Shown here: positions 14,601 to 29,400 of the stretch, piece after piece | How the letters are laid out: each line of letters opens with the position of its first letter | Position numbering within the stretch: position 1 is the stretch's first letter | NCBI GenBank assembly: GCA_038496675.1 | Contig: CM076660.1 | Span: 16,516,608-16,580,607 of the forward strand | Direction: 5' to 3' | DNA: 64,000 bases | DNA from: Rachycentron canadum | Lineage: Eukaryota; Chordata; Actinopteri; Carangiformes; Rachycentridae | Program-made: the position numbers and the translations under genes | The notes under the pieces: generated by a model | Databases searched by the model: none | What the model was told of the DNA's origin: nothing | The model's input: only the letters and a program-made list of their open reading frames with translations

Positions 14601-15896
14601 CTTTCCTATATGTTATCCCTGTGGTGTCCAAGCAGAGCTGGCTAATTATAGGCTCGCTGAATTCATTTGGACTGAGAGACATGAGCCAGGATTCATAGCT
14701 GACTGATAATTGGATTGATCGGGTAGTGGGATTGCAGCAAACCATGCTCATCTAATTTGCTCCTGTGGACTTATAAAGTTGTGCAATAGCCTCAGCAAAT
14801 TTAAAGTTTGCATGTCTTTCAGAGTGCATGTATGTGTTTGTGTCCATTATTTCCAAGCTTTAAATAAATTGCTTCTGCTGGTTAAATCATGGTGCATGGA
14901 GCTCTCTAAATCCCCAGTGAGATAGTCATGAAAATCAAGTGGAAAGTCTTGCATGCAACATTCATCTGCTGGCTGCCTTAGTGCCTGATGCTTAAGTTTT
15001 GGTTTCAACCCTTTTCTCAGGACCTGCTATCAAATATGAGTATGTCCTATCTCACATGAGAAAAGTCTTTGCAAAGGTTTTGCACCAAAATGTCAACAGG
15101 CAATAAAACATACACGCCCATCCACCACAGACAGACCCACACACATTTTTTCTTTTTTTTGCCCACTGGATACTTCCAGTATGTGAGATGTTTCTCAAGA
15201 TGAGTAGTTGATTCATTGACAGCTGGTTCACTAACTGGTTCCCCATCACTGACAGATGAGGAAGTTTTTACACTAATAGCCATTGGACACCTGCGCAACT
15301 TGTCAGTTTTTCCTTGAGGTTTGTTGACAGCGTGCTTAGAGACAGCGAGTGTGATGCAGGCGCCCTGTCAGTCTGATGTCTTATACTCTTGCTGTCGCCT
15401 ATTCTCTTTCACTCATGCAAAGTGCCATTTATAAATAGACTAAGCCAAAGCCATGTGGTGTTTTTGTTGGCATGCTTTTCTTTCGGCATGTGTACCTCTA
15501 AAAAAACAAGCATAAAACAAGCATTGACAGACTGAGACGTTATATGGGATTTAATTAGAGGTTTTCATGCATTATTTTCATGCACTTTTTTTCTTTTTTT
15601 CTTGGTTGTTTATCTCAAATGCACAGTATCCCCCTTTTTCTGCATGTGTTATCATTTTAATAAGCTTATGTGCAATAAATAAACCATAAAGTCTGATGAA
15701 CTGATGAAATATACTGTACACAGACAAAAGAATTGTAAATATTTTGAGTTAGGGCACTTATATTGCCTCTTTTCAGTATATTTTCTCTACGGGTTTTGCG
15801 TGTTTTCGTAGACCTTGGCCCTAGATCTGCCTTTCTCCAACCTCTCTATCTGCTGCTGCTCTGTTGGCATTGATTATCTCAGACCTGAGGTATCCA

Positions 15897-15929
<33 letters not shown>

Positions 15930-18900
15930 CGCATGTTGGTGTATGTGTTTTACCGTCTCAAGCTCGGCCGCATACTGAGAAGGCATATACCTCCAGAGGT
16001 TTCTTAATAGAGCGGATACTGTTGCGCGCCTCACATTGCCACGGGGGATGGAGGGGGTGTTGGGTAGAAGGGAGGGGATGGAGATGAAGAAATGGGGGAG
16101 AGGGCAAAGGATGAGAGTGTCCACTGCTTACTTGCAGATATGAATGAAATCCTATCTGTTTGATTAGCCCTTTGACTCCATTGGTCACAAATGCTTCTAG
16201 TTTGAGCAAATTTAAATGTGTTTCTTCAGGAGATATCCTGCAGAAGGTACTGTACTTGTATTGGACGAGGTCCATGGTATGTTTGGAACTGCTGTTTATT
16301 CATTTTAACTATAGTTTATCATTATAAATTATAGTAATGCTTTTACTGTGTTATCATGTGATGCTGTAAGTCTGATTTTATATGCTTATATTTTGATATA
16401 TCTGCCCCTGCCCCAGTTCAGTGGAAGTGAATGGAAATTACTGAAAAACATGTTGTATAGTTGGGTTAACCAACTTTTAAACAGCACAGTTTTAGAAGGG
16501 TGACAACATAAAGCCAGGCTCAGAAGCCAAATCTATTCCCAGAGTCAGTGTTTTCTTACTCTGAATATTCCACAACATGCTCTCAATGTTCCTCGTGCAG
16601 GGACTATTATTTTACTGGAATGTAGGTCCAATAAAAACTGTTCAAGGTGATGTTGGTGGATTATTCAGAGTGATGGGAACTCCGGGAAGGGATGTGAAAT
16701 TCCAATCACCTCCATTATTTTGGAGTAGCAGAGGAAAACTCAGAGTCAGATCTCAGCAAGTAAATCAAAGGTAATTACATGACAATACTTTTGCTGTTTC
16801 ATGAAAAAAAAAAAAAAAAATAAAAAAAATTGTAATTTGAGTGATAACACAATTCAAAGAAAAAAAACAAATAAGGGTGGTTAGTCAGAGTTAAGTCTGT
16901 CAATTTTATTTATTTAATTTTTCTTTGTTTACAGTTGACTCATCCTGTATGTACTGGGGGTAGGCACATCCCCATAATAGATATAAATGCTTCTTCCCAG
17001 ACTGCATGTGTGTAGTGTAGAGCAACAGCACAGTGAGATGACTGGTACCAAATTGCTTCTGGGAGGGAGAACTGCAGGAAGCTTCACAGTCCTATGAACA
17101 CACAGCAGGGAATGTGCTGTACATTGTTTACAATATACCCAGTCTGCCATGTTTAATAGCCCACCCTCTTACTCCCATTTGGTTTTCTGAACAGAACGAC
17201 AAGCTCACAAATAGTAGGACTTCAGCAGCCCATGTTGGTCCATACGCTTCAATGGATGCTATTAAACTCTGGATACCTTCAACAGAGACACCTACTGGGT
17301 CTAATCAAGGGTTTGGGGCCCAGTAAATATCTCTGTTCCATGCCTTGTAAATTACCCAAAGACTAATGCAAAGGTATGTTGACCTCCTGTTTTTCATTCA
17401 AACCCTCAAGCAGCTGCATATTTATGTCAAGCAGAGCGGAAAAAACAGTGCATCCAACAACAACCCAATTAATTTGGACACATGCTGCCGTATGAAACAG
17501 TGAGCTAAAATTAAGAAAATGGAAGTCAACCATGGCTAGACAGAAAACCTTGGTCTAATGAAGAACTCAGTAGTGTGTTGTGTGGAATGTGAGGATGGTA
17601 ACACCACAAACAGAGCCAGAAATGATAATGAACGCTGACCTTGCCTCAACCCTGATTCCATCCTCTGAATGTCGTTGTTTTCTATGCAGTCTATAGAGTT
17701 GCTCTCTACAGACTGTAAAGGACAACTGTTCTTTTGAGTCTTTTGAGTCCAAAATGCCGGAAATGTCTTCCTAGAAAAGGTTATCCCTATCCCTAACTGC
17801 CCTCTCTCTCATTTCTTCCCATTTGGATCCAGACACTGCTGAGTCCACTAAGCGAGAGACAGCTGGACGGATTACAGTCAGCTAATTATAAGCTATCTGT
17901 CCATAATTGCAGCGGATTACGCTATTATTCATAGCAAGCTTAGCTGGACAAAATGCCTTAACCACCATCACATTACGTAGTATATATCACTACGTATTAT
18001 TCACTATTTATACAGCTGAAACTAAATACCACATTTCAGTTTAAGTAGCCTTGGTGAGAGTAAAGAATAACCAAACCGTATTTACCCTATTAAAGCTCAT
18101 TTTTAAAGTCTGTAACGCATCATTGATAACTCTGTTAGGTTTGTGCATTGAAGGTATTGTTGGACAGAAATGAGAAAATGACATGGTCATAATTTGCATA
18201 ATTTGACTTCTGGGGATGACAGTCAAGTCTTTTCAGGAGAGGAAATCATTTGAGCAAATACCAGAGCTTCAGTGGTCTGATCAAGCAGTCTTGTCCCCTC
18301 TTCTGCCTGCTCTCTCCCTTTATACAAGTAATAATAATAAAAATGAATATGAGGAAATTATTTGGAAATTATTTTGAAATGTCATCTTGGAAATCTGCTT
18401 TTTCCTTTTCCTCAATTAACAATTAGCAAACACTGAAAAGTACTCAACATTTCAAAGGTCGAGAGCACAAGACAAGTCAGAAAGGGCAGCTGTTACATGC
18501 AGTCACATCTGAATTTAGTCCAAACTGATTTTATTTCCACTTTGCTTTGAAACCAGATGTGATCTCTTGAGCTCATGATCCCTGTGCTGTCGCTGCCACA
18601 TGAGCGCATGTAAGCTAACAGCATTCTGTTATACTAGATGTATAACTGCTTTCCTAGAATGGCTATGAGATAATCGTAGTTGAACAAGCAAGACAAAAAC
18701 ATCTGCCAGGTGGCAATTCATTTACTGTCTCATCTCACAACCACAACTCTGAATAGATTTTTGCTAATGTCATTTACCTTGTGCTGTATGTGCCCTATTC
18801 TGTGTTGGGACAGAATCATAGTAGGTGACACACTGAAAAGCTTCCACATTTGTGGAAGTGAATATTGACAGAGCATGGTGCATGCAGGTGGTTTGCATGT

Positions 18901-21900
18901 CCTTCGATCGGTCTACATCTCTTTGATGCCAGATTGACAGTATGTTGTTTATCTAGCTCGCTGGTTTTTAAAATAATCTATTTAACAATATGTTCTCTTT
19001 GCCTCCTCCTACCTCCTGCCGATCACAGCAGATGTCTCTGTGCACATGGTGCAGCAAGCCAACCTTAACGTTTTCTTTGCACTGCTGCTAAAACCAATTA
19101 AATTTACGGCAACAAAAATCACCTGATTACAAAGCTGCTCGGTTGCCCCCCCACCCCCGCAGTCCCCTCCCAATTCCTCCTCTCCCTCTGGTGTGTAAAT
19201 TCACTTGTGCATCTGCGTATGCATGCCACCAAGGGCAATGTTAAGAGACAATCAGGTGGGAATGTGACATACTTTCAGCTTGTGCGTATGCCTGTCTCTT
19301 TGCTAATCCATATGGGCGCAGCAGTAATTAAATCCAGGGGCTCAACCATTCACACCACTGGCTGCTTGGCAGTGAGCAAAAAAACCTGTCTGTGGTTCTG
19401 TCAGGTAATATGACAAAACCAGCAGGGAGAATTTATGTGGGTGTGTGTGTGTGTAAATGTCAGTTAGAGACAAGGGGGTGTGATTAAGGTTGTAAAGCGA
19501 GTTTGTTTGTTTGCAGGAGGGGCAGGGAGGGGGCCGGCCTGCAGAGAGAGAGATATATATTAATATATTCTAGTGTAATGTTAGTAGATGGAACAGATTG
19601 GCTGCTGATGATGTAGATGTCTGTGTAAGAGGCAAGCTTTTGTCATCTGGGTTAATGGCAGAGGGGGCATGTTGTGTGTGGCCCCCTTACTGAGGAGTTG
19701 CTCAGGCACACTGGCAGGCTGCTTGTCTCTCCAGAAGTGGGTGCCTCTCTCAGCAATTTCCAGGCCTTATCAAATCCAAATGGTATAAATGTGTGCCTCA
19801 CTTTGCCCCCGACCCCATCAGTCCCCGTTGCTTCCTTCCAGCCCCCTTCCAGCTCCACAGCAGAAACTTATTATTGTTTTATAAATGAGGTGACCCTGGC
19901 TCCATATTTATTCTCTGAGCACACCCTTTCCATCCTGCTTTCCAGAATTGTTTAGTAGCAAATGTTGTTTTACATTATTTCTATGTATATGAGTGAGATC
20001 ACTTGTCTGCAGTGGTTTTCTAATTGTCCCACTGATGTGTGTTTCCCAGTAATTTCACAGCAAATGTGTTGAGGCTCTTTGCGCGTTGTGTGACATTATG
20101 CTTGATTAGTCTGTGCTGCTTGGGAGGGCTAATGCCTTTGGTTTATTGGTGTTGTGTTAACTGGATAAAGATTTATAGGGGGCAGACCAGCTTGTGTTCT
20201 GTGGTCCACACAACAGATAGATAAATAAATGGAAATTGGGTCCATTTGTCACTGCCCAGCCCTGCCTGTGATACTGTGTACCTAGGTCGTGCTGAGCCCT
20301 GCAGAGATGTGACAGTTTGTCCCTGTCAATCCCCTTTCAGGTCTTACCTCGCAGTTGTCCCCTTGAGCCTGTTCCAGCTGCTCGCACACACCACTACTGG
20401 CTCAATCCTTCACGAAAGCAAAGAGCTTCACTACTGTTTGATTCCCTGCTGATTGTGCTCACACCTTTAGAAAAAAACTCCTCGCTGGTTGAGTGTATTG
20501 CTGTAATGAGGAGCTTTGTGAAGCATGTGAGGATAACTGCATCTTGAATGAAATCAGACAGTGGAATCGCATTACTCTTTTAAATAGATGATTAAGGCCC
20601 ATATTTTTTATTGATTGGGACATTATCATTTGAACACTGATCAACAGAATATTTTTTCTTCTTTTAATAAACCTTAGACAAGTTCAAAAACAGCACATTG
20701 TTGATTAAATAAATATTTAAATTTAGTACAGTAGTTTTCACTCATTTCAGTTAGAAATTCGAGACAAGCCCATCTACAGGTATCTGTTATTTCTGGAAAT
20801 TAAAGGGCCCTTTGTGTCTGTGAATGTCTCACTCCATTACTGTATCACACATTATTGTGTCAGATAAAGGAAATTAAATTGATGCTGTTGAATAACTAAA
20901 AAAATCGTACCACTCACTTAAAGTAAGAGCAACACCAGAGATTACGGTTTGAGTCCAACTTGTGGTAGCTATTTGTAAAGGAGCTATTAGCAAGTTTTGC
21001 TATTGCTACATACATAGCTAAGGATAGCATTAACAGTTGTTTACTTGCCAGTCTAGGAGTAACATTGTGAGTTCAGCATAAAACTGGCCAATAGCTGTCT
21101 CCAGCAGTGGAAAGCGCCACCAATGATATCTCTTGTCTCTATCACGTCTTTTCTTCTACAAAAGTTAGCATGCTAACCATCTTGTCACTTTCTGACTCTG
21201 ATTCAGTGTAACCTCCATTCTGCCCTGAAGAAGCACCGATACTCAGAGGGCACATTGCAAACGCTTGTCTTTAACAATGGCTGAAGCTCTTGCCAAGTGA
21301 CACTAACCACCAGCTGCTCCTGGCAATAAACCACTTTTGGCAGCAGAGAAAACTTCAAAAAGGCATTTTTAAGTCATTGTTGACTTTTTCAGTAACCCAG
21401 ACTGTGATTTTTCCCAAACCTCAACCAAGTGCCTTTAGTTGCACTATAAAGTTCAACCATGCTTTAGTTACCAGGAGCAGATACTATATTACAAGAACAA
21501 GTGACATTTTGCAGATACATTGAGTAACAATATTTTGCAACTTTTTGCCAAGCAGAATTTAATTATGCTATTTTGATAATAAATATAATCCAGGCAGCAT
21601 TGCATTTCTAAAAAAAACATATTTGTTGTTACAAATTACTAATTTCTAAGAGACAGAATTGTTTATTAAGCAGATTTTCCCTATAATTTCCACAGGGATA
21701 CAAGTTGTGGCACAAAATGGGGAAAAATCTTCTCATACAGTTAAGTGCTGAGTTCACCAGAAGCAACAGCAGTTTCTTTGGAACATAGAAGAAGTGGGTA
21801 ATTATCATGTTTGGTGATAGCTTCCATGGCTACATGGACAAAGGAAACTCAAACTTCAGCAATATAAAAGCCAGTAAAATGTAAAAATACTGTGCTGACC

Positions 21901-24900
21901 CCTTCATCAAATGACAGGATGTGCACCTGTAGTGTCAAGCATTTTTTAAATGTGAGTGCAAAGTAAGTAGAATGTCAGTTGATTCATTTTACTGTAATGT
22001 TCAGCCAGCAGTTTTTTTCTGTTCACTTTTCTCCCTCTTTTTTTTTTTTTTTTCATAAATAGAAGAGAGAGACGTCGAGGCAGAGACAGACACGAAGCCA
22101 CAGTGCAGTTGTGTGGTTTACTCTGGTATTCTGCTGACATGGGATCCATTAGCAGGGTTTGAGGGGCGGGTGTGGAGGTGGGGGGGTGGGAGGTGCAGAA
22201 TGCACAACAGGACCAGGAGAGGGAGGAAAAAAACAGGGGAGGGGGGGTGTGGGCCTAAAAATCAGTGAGCAAACCTAGCATTGCTGAAAGACTTTACAGC
22301 AAGTTTGAGGCAGGAGAGTCGAAGAGAAGATAGGGAGGAGCAAAGGCCTTGAGAGATGGTGAGATAGCTTCGAGGAAACAAAGGAGATAAGACTAAGCAG
22401 AGATTGAAGTGAGAAGACAGGAAAACACAAGGGAGAATGAAAAGTGATGAGGGTGTACAGTACTGTGCATGGCAAGGAAAGGGAAATGTGAGGAGAAGTG
22501 GGGGGGGCTGATTCAGCTTTGCACTGGTGGAGAATCAAAGGTGCATGGTGGAAGCTATGCCAGAATAGCAAATGTACTGCAGAGCTGTGTTTAGTGTCAC
22601 TAAAACATATTCAGGTGTGCACTTGCCTTCACCAAAATTGTCAGTGACGCACACCACTGACCTCATCTTGGTCCGCTAATGTGCTGCCTTCCTGTCAGAT
22701 GAGTAACCTAATGCTACAGAGGACTGAGTCAAGATATGTGCATGCATTTCAGCACCGCTTATTCATGGAATACCTCATACTAATGATAAGGCAGGGTGTC
22801 TGTACACACACTCAGTGATCTTGCCTGTGGTGCCCAAATGATACCCTCCATCCCTGTCATCACTGGAGCCTTGTTGCACGCCAACCATTGGGAGTGTCAT
22901 TGTCAAGGAAATTGAAAACACCTGGAGGCTGGCATCATCCAGCCACACATCAGTTAGTCAGATTTGCATGGAATCAAACACTGACAGATGCATTTGTGTA
23001 GCCGCGGGGCTGCAGCGGTGTTTGTGATAGGGATTTACAGAATAACACAGAGGGGATGGCGGGAGACGATGACAGGCCGCTGTATTAGCTTTATTTTCCA
23101 ATGTGCTTCATGTAATTACAGATGCATCTCAGGGATGTGCTTCTCTCACTTTGCTCACTTTTCTGGGATCATTTTCACATGCAAATGCCCACTCTTCTCA
23201 ATTGTGCCCCTGACCACAACATCAAACAGAATGAGGTATCAGAGACAAGACGGGCAGTGCATCCAATATCAATTTTTTTTATGTTTTTCTCTCTTCCTTC
23301 GCATATCATTTTTAGCCATATGTTTTTCCCTCCCCCTATCCATGGACTCTCCTCGTCAGAAAGACAAATTACCCAGTGGGCTGCTCTTTTAGCTGCGCTT
23401 TCTGTACAATAATCAATTTGAGAACGAGAGAAGGAGAAGGCTAGAGAAACGTGAAATTATTCATCAGGGTCTCTCAGTAGCGAGGCTGTGGAGGTGTGGG
23501 GGATGGTAGGGGCTACCTCGTCCTTCGTGAGATAATTAGGTAGAAGACCGAGAAGGAGACATAAGGGGAAGACTGCAGACCAGCAGTGAAAGGGGAAAAA
23601 AATGAGACCGAGACAGAGAGAGGTAGGTGCAGAGTTAGGGCATCATAGCTGCTCTGAGAGCAGTTTGTCGTTATATTTGGAAATCTTGAGATTCTGTTTA
23701 GTTTGTCGTCCAAGCAACAGACAGATACAAAGGAGAGGATGGAGGATAGACAGCTGGGGCTGGTGACGAGTGAAGCTGGAAGTGCACAGAGTAGGAGGAG
23801 GAAGAGCTTTGACTGGAGCATGATTCAAAGTTAGCTTCAAAACTACTGAAAAACTACTCAGGAAAAATGGAAGATAGTGCAACTTGAGGAAAAATGAGCC
23901 AGGCTCTCTCTTGTGGTGGGTGTTTATTCAGAGACCTCTTGTTTCCTACCAATTAAAGGGGCTGGGGACTGCTTCAGCATGATCCCTCCAGGTCTCCCTC
24001 CCTCCTCTGCTCAATCTGTCTTCACTCTCTTCCTTCCTTCTTCTACAATGTTTGCTCCATGTGCAATTTTTTGATCATTTGAACGTCTCACATATTTGGA
24101 TATTTGCACATGTGTTTGCCTTTTAAGTTCCCACCCCGTCAGGCACTTCCAGTCATTTGCTGTTTTGACATAAACATATGATATTTACATTTTTCAAACA
24201 CAGTTTTCAGCATTCCTTCATATATTCATCGAGCATTAATTAATCAGATTATTGACAACAGCCTGTATTTGTTCTGTTCTTATCTATACTCTTCTCTGTG
24301 CTGCTGCAATGACCCAATTACCCCAGAGAGATCATTAAAGTTTCATCTTTCACCCCTCATTCATTTCTCTCCCAATTCATTCCTCCCTGGTGCAGCTCAG
24401 TCCAAACCAAACAGGCTTGTCACTATACTTGATTTCTCTTCCCGTTCCATACTCTAAATCACTGGTCTTTAGCCTCTCCCTGACTTGAAGGGATAACACG
24501 TGCCAAAGACTACTGTTTCAAAGCTGTTTTATAATGTAAAACCATGCAAATGTTGCATTTGTGGATTAACTTTGTGGAAAAATTTGTCTTTTTTATTTCA
24601 TTTCTAAAACCCCTATGAAGTTAGTGGTGATGAGGTGTGAATGATTATTTTGGGGCCCTCTTGCAGAATAAGAAATGAATAAGAAGTATAAAAGAGAAAT
24701 ACAGCAGAGTGAAATGGCTGCTTCACACTATCTGCACTGAGTAGCTGTAAGGTGGTGCTGTTGCCTCTACACATCATTATCAGTATCAAACACCTGACGT
24801 GATGCACTAAATGGCTCAAGTCATTCAATTCATTCTTTATTTTTTTTATTTTTTATTTTTTTTTACCTTTATGCTGCATTTATTCACATACCCCTGAGCT

Positions 24901-26404
24901 GTGAGGAAATAATGTATAGTATGGTGTCAGATGCAGCCTTTCTCTGCCTTGGAGTCATGTGATTCTGCCATCTGTATCTGCACTATCAGCATCTTTCCCC
25001 GTCACAATAATGTAATTTACCCCAGTTGAATAAAAGCATTGTTGTGTTATGGTGTGTATCTCACTCCTGAATGTAAGGCTGTCAATCAGCATAATGTACC
25101 CTGGAATACAATACCATCGTCTCATAGATTTGTGTGGAAACAGACCATGATTCTGTCTGGTATCTTTGTCTGATTTAGTGTCCTGTTTTTTTTTTGTTTT
25201 TTTTTTTTGTTTTTGTTTTTTTTGTCATACCCGAGACCGTTAACATATCTGCCCATAGCCTCTTTCTCTCCTGGGCCCTGAGTTGTCTCTCAGATTGATG
25301 ACACAGGAAGGACTAGGGCACCTCAGGGTACATTAGTATGTGGAACATAGCTGTGAGTGTGTGTGATTTCCGTACATATATATGTGTGTGTTTATTAAGG
25401 TGTAACTTTGCCTGTTTTGGCACCTGCCTTGCCATAAAGCAGAAACACCACATTGCAATGAGGGCTGAGGCGTCTCGTTCGCTCTTCAATCCACTGTAGC
25501 TCTTTGTTTCTCTTTGTGTCTGCGTCTCTACTCCTACTCCTGTATTTTCTTTGTCTTGCTCACTTTTCTCTTTGTTACAGTACATCGCCCTCCCCACCAC
25601 CACCACCACCAACTCTTCTTCATCCTCCTCCTCCACTCCATCTTCTCTCTTTGTGACCTGGGTGCACTCCTCCCATGGAGCATCTCTCCTGGGTTTTGCT
25701 CTTTATTATTTCTACCCAATTCTTCTTACACAAACAAAGGCCAGGTAGGAATTAAGGTAGATGCTCATTTAAACAAAGAGCAGCCCACTAAGTGTTAGAT
25801 TTATGCCCTGTCTGCAATGTGTAATTGCATGTACCCTGAAGTTTGACCCTCTTTGCTTTTTTACAGTTTACAGAAGGTGCTTATTTAGAACTCAGCCTAG
25901 CCCAAGGAGATTTTTGCTATGGTCATACCACTCAAACAAAGGTTTCTGTTGGGCTAGCATGCTGGAATAAATTTTTCTCAAGGTCTGCCTGCAGTCTGCT
26001 TTTCACTTCTTTTGTTTTCCCAAACAAAGCCCTCAAAGTCGTTCTCACCAATCTCTCTCCTTCACTGCCATTTATTTGCGTTATTACTGGAAAAATCTAG
26101 ACATGTATTTTTTGTCTATGCAAAAAAAAAAAAAAAATTAATTGACACTCTCACACGAGCACACCTACATACAGGATTCCCTCCGCTAACCATATTTTAT
26201 CTACTCGTTAATGTTCCCAATTACTCTGTCAAACACTGCCAACGTTTTGCAGCGTGGCACGCTTATTGAAATGGTAATGCAACCATCTCAAAGTGAAACT
26301 CTTTCATTCACTGGCTTCTAAGTGGATTTATTCATGACAATTTACTCTTCTCATGCAGGATTACACTAATGAGAGGGTTAAAGGGTGGTGGTGGTGGTGG
26401 TGGT

Positions 26405-26465
<61 letters not shown>

Positions 26466-29400
26466 CTTTTCTTTGCTTTCATGCAAGGGACTCTTGCCCT
26501 GGAGAGAAAAGGCCACATTGCTACTGCCTCCAGCTCTCTCCATTATTCAGAAGAAGAGGGTTTGATTTGGTTTTGTACCATTTCTCAATCTCTTTGGCAT
26601 ACACTTCCCGCTATTTAAAGGACTCAGGTGTCGACTATAGATGTCACAATTACCAGTGCATACAGCAAGGAAAGGTATTTTCTGATTTGAATCATGAACC
26701 AGTTTATATTTTGATTGTCTGAATTGAGTCATTGAATTGCTCCACACCTGGAACAGGCCTTAAATGTAATAAAGCAGGGCTTGTATCTCACGGGGCCAGA
26801 TTGTAAGCTATCTCCTTGCTGGAGGTCAGGTCCCAATGGGGATGTGTTGTTAGTACAGATCTCAGTATGTAGGTCATCTTGCTTTGAGTTCAACAATCCC
26901 CTGGAATTGCTTGTACTCCAGCAGCATTTCGACCTGCGACTGTCAGCACCCTGTCATACACCTCTCTTTGTCCCATTGCATGTCGCTCATTAGTGTCATC
27001 CACCCAGCATCCCCACTTGTTTGCTCTTCCACCTCCTATTATGACTCACACCGGCAGGAATTCCACTTTTGTTTGGAATAATTAAAGGGCAGATTATGTT
27101 TGACTGAGGATTGTTGTAATTTCACAGTCACACTTTTTAATGTATCTTACAACAGATGCTTAAAGTAAAGAGCATGCCTAATGAATTAATATTGTTTACT
27201 GGACAAGGGATATATGAATTTATGGCAATGGGTTAAAGAGTTCAGGGTCTACAAAGTGGAGGCTACTTACAGAACAACTGGTGGCAAGAGCAGACACCAC
27301 CCACACACATATAAACATTTTATTTAGACTTCAGGAAGAATCAGTTACATGAGGCTTGCATCATCAGAAAACATATGAGTGAGGAGACAACACAAAGCAG
27401 CTTGATACCTTAACTAAACTTTGTTTTGCCAAACAAATGTCAGAGAACTATGGAACTATGGCTTTCCACATGCATGCTGTACCCTGAGGGAGGAGACTTA
27501 TCCTCGAATGCATTTGCAATGATTAAATTCACCAAGCTTCAATCTTGACTCTGATTTATTTGCTATTCATTTATTTTGCTTAATAGAAACTTGGCTTAAT
27601 GAAATAGTGAAGCCTCAGTAAAATAAATTAAAAATGTACTTGAAAGTGATTATCATGTTGGATGGTTTTCATGACTGTGTGTACTGTGCAGTTGATGCTA
27701 GAGGAGGAATATAACAAATAATGCTAAGAGAGCAGCTTTTTTTTTAATTCAATTTTTTTTCTGTTAAAGCAAAAATAATACATTTAAAGGGCACCACAAG
27801 TACAACCCCTGTGGATTTACTCCCACACTCCAATGACGCACAGGTCGGTTAAAGGAAAAATAACGATTACCCATGTAGCCTGTCATTGTTGCATTAATCG
27901 ATAATAATAGATAGAGTGAGCTATTGTGACCCAGTTTATTACCCGGTGATAAAATAAAATAATGGTAGAAACAATTGGGTTATACAGCTGTACACATGCA
28001 GGGTATAGAGACAGCATTACCAGCAAAGTTGCACCTGTAGCCAAGAGGCAGAAAACACATGAGTATGATGTTATGGTATCTTGTAATAAAATAATACCGT
28101 ATGTTAACGTTTAAGCACATAAACATGATGATTAAAGTAATAAGTTGCATAGTTATAATGTTAATATGGTCAAAGCTGATTGGTAACAGACAATGTAAAC
28201 TGGTTAATGGATATTTATGATAAATCATGCGAAAATCAATCTCTGTTGATAAGATAATTGCTGTACTATAGTTACCAGGTAAGTATTGTAAAATCTCACT
28301 GTCACTGCAGAATTGGATTTCAGTATCTGTCTGCCTTGATTACAGTTTGATGCACACCAGGTGATCCCTGTGTAATGCATTATTTGGTCTGAATGCCAGA
28401 CCTTCAAGGCCAGAGCAGTCTGGCATCATGTTGCCTGCTCCAGATTCAATGAACAAAAGTTATGCGTATTATTGTTTTCGATAAAAACACAACGTAACCT
28501 ATAAACAAAAGATTAATTGTATGTGCGCATGTGTGTCTGAGACTTTAACATGTATAACAACTTATATAACCTGTGCTTCCTCAACCTCAAGTCTTAAGTT
28601 GGTTAAATTCTCTACAGCTCATAAAAATGTCTTAAAAATCTTAAAGCCAGACACAGTATAATGTCTGTGCAGCGTTTCTCATTTGTTCTCAAAGGATTCA
28701 ATGTTTTTGATGGTTTTGTTTTATACTGTACCAGCATGTGTTCCAGTGCACACTACTGACGGGATGAAAACATAGATAGCAAGTATCATAGAGCAGGTAT
28801 CAAAGATGAAAATCTCCTGTTTGATCTCTGTTGCTTTCTGAGCCTGCACCACCAGTGTTAAATCTAGTTAGTACCATGATCATCATCATGAGAGCTGATG
28901 CACTGCTGACTTGTTTTTCTTCCTTTTGTTGGTGCTCAGAACCTGGACCCAAATAGCATTTGAAAATACAATTTTATGGTTTGTTTGGGTTTATTATAAT
29001 TATGGAAATTTGAAGAAACTCATAATTTTGAGACAACAACAGGAACTAAAAGTCGACCTTTTGCACTTTTGTGAGACTGACAGTTTTTCTAACCCTATCA
29101 GAGCCATTCAACCTCTGTTTCACCCAGCTCTTCTGCCACTTCACTAATTCTCCTAATCTGCTTCGTGTCCGTCTGTCTCTTCATATCTGCCCTCTCCTTA
29201 TTCTCAGCAATGCTTTTCCTCTTTCTTGTCCTCCTGTCTTCCTTCTTACGGAGGGATGGGATGAGTGGAGGAGATTAAAATGGAGGTTACACAATCCTTT
29301 TAGCTGGTTTTAATGTCTGCCCCTCACGAGTGATATGTTCTGCACGTACATCAACAGGATTAGAGTGTCAGAACATCCAAGTACTGATGAACCAGTGCAT

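Noticed and set aside
26353..26722. Several overlapping open frames with poly-Gly, poly-Val/Cys and poly-His
   Set aside because: Artefacts of the GGT/GT repeat.
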